This document shows positions 62,858-64,000 of a stretch of DNA of 64,000 nucleotides, piece by piece. The notes below the pieces were generated by a model that was not told the origin of the DNA, searched no databases, and saw only the letters and a list, made by a program, of their open reading frames with translations. The stretch is from JANYCO01 sp035535995 (GTDB lineage Bacteria > Bacteroidota > Bacteroidia > Cytophagales > Cytophagaceae): positions 1 through 64,000 of the forward strand of contig DATLOZ010000023.1 of the NCBI GenBank assembly GCA_035535995.1. The letters are read 5' to 3'. How positions within the stretch are numbered: position 1 is the stretch's first letter; the number at the start of each line of letters is the position of its first letter. Made by a program: the position numbers and the translations under genes.

Positions 62858-63139
62858 ACAAACAAATCTACATCAATTAAGAGGTTAAATCCAAGCATTT
62901 TTTACCAAATTTCAGAACTCTATTTTTCTATACGCAGATTTGTTTTCTACACCATTTTATCCATCCTATCTCATTGACCTCTCTGTCCTTACAAGAGTTT
63001 TATATAAAATATAAATCCGGTTTTAGACCCATCCTTTTTTCCTGAAATCTGGATCTCATATATCATTTTTTTACTCTGTATCTGCTTTACCTATTGTTTA
63101 CATAGCGTTTTATTTATTTACAGAATCATTACAACTACT

Positions 63140-63172
63140 TTTCATTAGAGCAATAGAGCGCTTTTAGATTTG
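63140..63172 (+). promoter_or_regulatory. Promoter of the right-edge secreted-protein gene
   Basis: TTTC (63140-63143), 21 bases, TAGATTTG (63165-63172). The -7 element is exact; -33 is a near match to TTTG. Predicted transcription start is about 20 bases before the ATG at 63202. Confidence 0.6.
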
Positions 63173-63201
63173 CATGTTCAAACAAACTACATAATTGCCC
63201 A

Positions 63202-64000
63202 TGCAAAGAGCCATCCATAAACATCGAGCACAACCCACCCACTTCTTTAAAAAAATTCATACCACTTGTTTTACTTTCCTTATGATCCTGATGCTTTCAG
63301 GAATCAGCACTATGCTTTCTGCACAGTTTACTCCTGGCAGACTGGTAGTAGTGCAAACAAGTAATAGTGGTAACGTTAAAACCACTAGTTCGGCAATCAC
63401 GCTGAAAGAGTTTAAAACCGATGGTACTGCCGGAATTTCCTTAGCACTGCCTTCTGGTTCTTATCAGCCAATCCAGATCGCCGCAGGAGCCAGTGGTTCG
63501 GAAGGATTCCTGACTACTTCTACCGACGGAAGTTTTTTGATCCTTGGAGGTTTTTCTGTAACAGGTACTACTACCACTGTTTCCGGTACTGCCTCTTCTA
63601 CTGTAAAGCGTGTTCTCTATACTGTAAATGCTGCTGGAGTAGCTACTAAAGTAGATTCGACCACTAACTACACTGGTAACGATATCCGCGGCGGGATCTC
63701 CGACGGTACCAACTATTGGGCCGCCGGTGCTTCCAATACCGGCGAAGGGATCAGCTACATGGGACCTGGCACTCCTGTGAGCCTGGGAGTGAACCCAAGC
63801 AACGTAGGCCCGAAAGCATACGGACTTCGTATCTTCAATGGTAATATTTATTATGCCACTCAAAAAGCCGGACCTAACAATACAACTTCCCAGCTTGGTA
63901 TATTTAAACTGAATACCGGACTGCCTACTACTGCCACCGTTGGAACTGCACAAACAACACAGATCATAAACGCTGGTACTGCTACGCCTACTGATTTTTC
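63202..64000 (+). CDS. Large secreted protein, 5' part only (runs off the right edge)
   Basis: 266 codons visible without a stop. Long N-terminal region with a signal segment (about 22-42; TTCFTFLMILMLSGIS, cleaved after LSAQ), then a Gly/Ser/Thr-rich, beta-strand-rich repeated architecture (GRLVVVQTSNSG, ...SLALPSGSYQPI, GGFSVTGTTTTVSG, GGISDGTNYWAAGASNTGEG, AYGLRIFNGNIYYATQKAG). The GxSDGxxYW and FNGNIYYAT phrases look like propeller or surface-layer-type blades. Probably exported and, by analogy with other such proteins in this phylum, possibly type IX-secreted; the C-terminal signal is outside the window. Confidence 0.8.

Noticed and set aside
62440..62860. Known riboswitch (TPP or SAM class)
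   Set aside because: The GAGAGT word loosely recalls TPP CUGAGA, but the companion conserved segments are absent, and no metabolic gene follows.
62570..62977. Open frame of 135 codons on the plus strand
   Set aside because: It runs straight through the terminator and motif of element A, has no domain, signal or plausible upstream site, and is cut by the structured parts.

Overview
The window is a chromosomal segment of a Bacteroidota bacterium, probably Cytophagia-like. The evidence is the 5' end of a Bacteroidota-type 16S rRNA gene on the minus strand at the left edge, promoters fitting the Bacteroidota pattern TTTG-N19-21-TAnnTTTG (clearest at the rRNA operon, 401-432), few Shine-Dalgarno sequences, several TTG/GTG starts, and typical families: C4 zinc-ribbon/Nif3 pair, DUF1573, PD40-OmpA proteins, an ABC-type Mla set with MlaD, GIN-like and DUF72 proteins. 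Base composition looks moderate to AT-rich throughout by eye; I did not compute it.

Layout. 1-12.5 kb: rRNA 5' end, lpxK, Nif3-zinc ribbon-TPR-pabB run, a PNPOx-like protein, a minus-strand ABC-transporter operon with a membrane-anchored partner, an SRPBCC protein, then hisC and a DUF1573 protein. 12.7-23 kb: dnaN, a PorE-like TPR/PD40/CRD/OmpA protein, smc, a GT4 glycosyltransferase, SRPBCC protein and an unknown protein. 23-26 kb: minus-strand purU, HMG-CoA lyase and metF, two of which act in one-carbon folate metabolism. 26-33.3 kb: WYL regulator, two tandem paralogous small Cys proteins, a second PD40/OmpA protein, and the mlaE-mlaF-mlaD lipid transport set. 33.3-37 kb: a minus-strand cluster of small stress-type proteins (Dps, PRC-barrel, YtxH, CsbD-like, a coiled-coil lipoprotein, a beta-barrel, tiny ORFs). 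37.2-42.4 kb: PepSY-like lipoprotein, P2-type Ca2+-ATPase, Nei/Fpg-like glycosylase and DUF72 protein. 42.4-43.3 kb: a repeat-packed intergenic stretch with one mini-ORF led by a perfect Shine-Dalgarno sequence. 43.3-50.2 kb: an RND efflux operon (MarR/GbsR-type regulator, TolC, adaptor, pump, then a TetR regulator) with a 30-bp palindrome lying in the promoter of the first gene. 50.4-53.5 kb: an unrecognised, AT-rich pair of an 801-aa outer-membrane protein and a lipoprotein. 53.7-62.3 kb: glgX, then a signalling block of two response regulators and a 1435-aa multi-PAS histidine kinase. 62.3-64 kb: repeats, two related terminator-ended elements, and the 5' part of a large secreted protein that runs off the right edge.

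The intergenic regions are unusually rich in dispersed palindromic repeats. At least five families recur in this one window (CAGCAAGAG hairpins, ATGCCAGATACC hairpins, CGTCATTGCGAGG REP/MITE-like elements, CCTTGATTTACAGG hairpins, and ATTCATAA motifs including an 8-copy heptamer tandem array). Several compact, terminator-ended minus-strand elements look like small RNAs or attenuators. The candidates most likely to be new are the paired motif elements at 62.44-62.86 kb, the SD-led mini-ORF at 42.7 kb, the coupled tiny ORF in the stress cluster, and the 801-aa barrel/lipoprotein pair.
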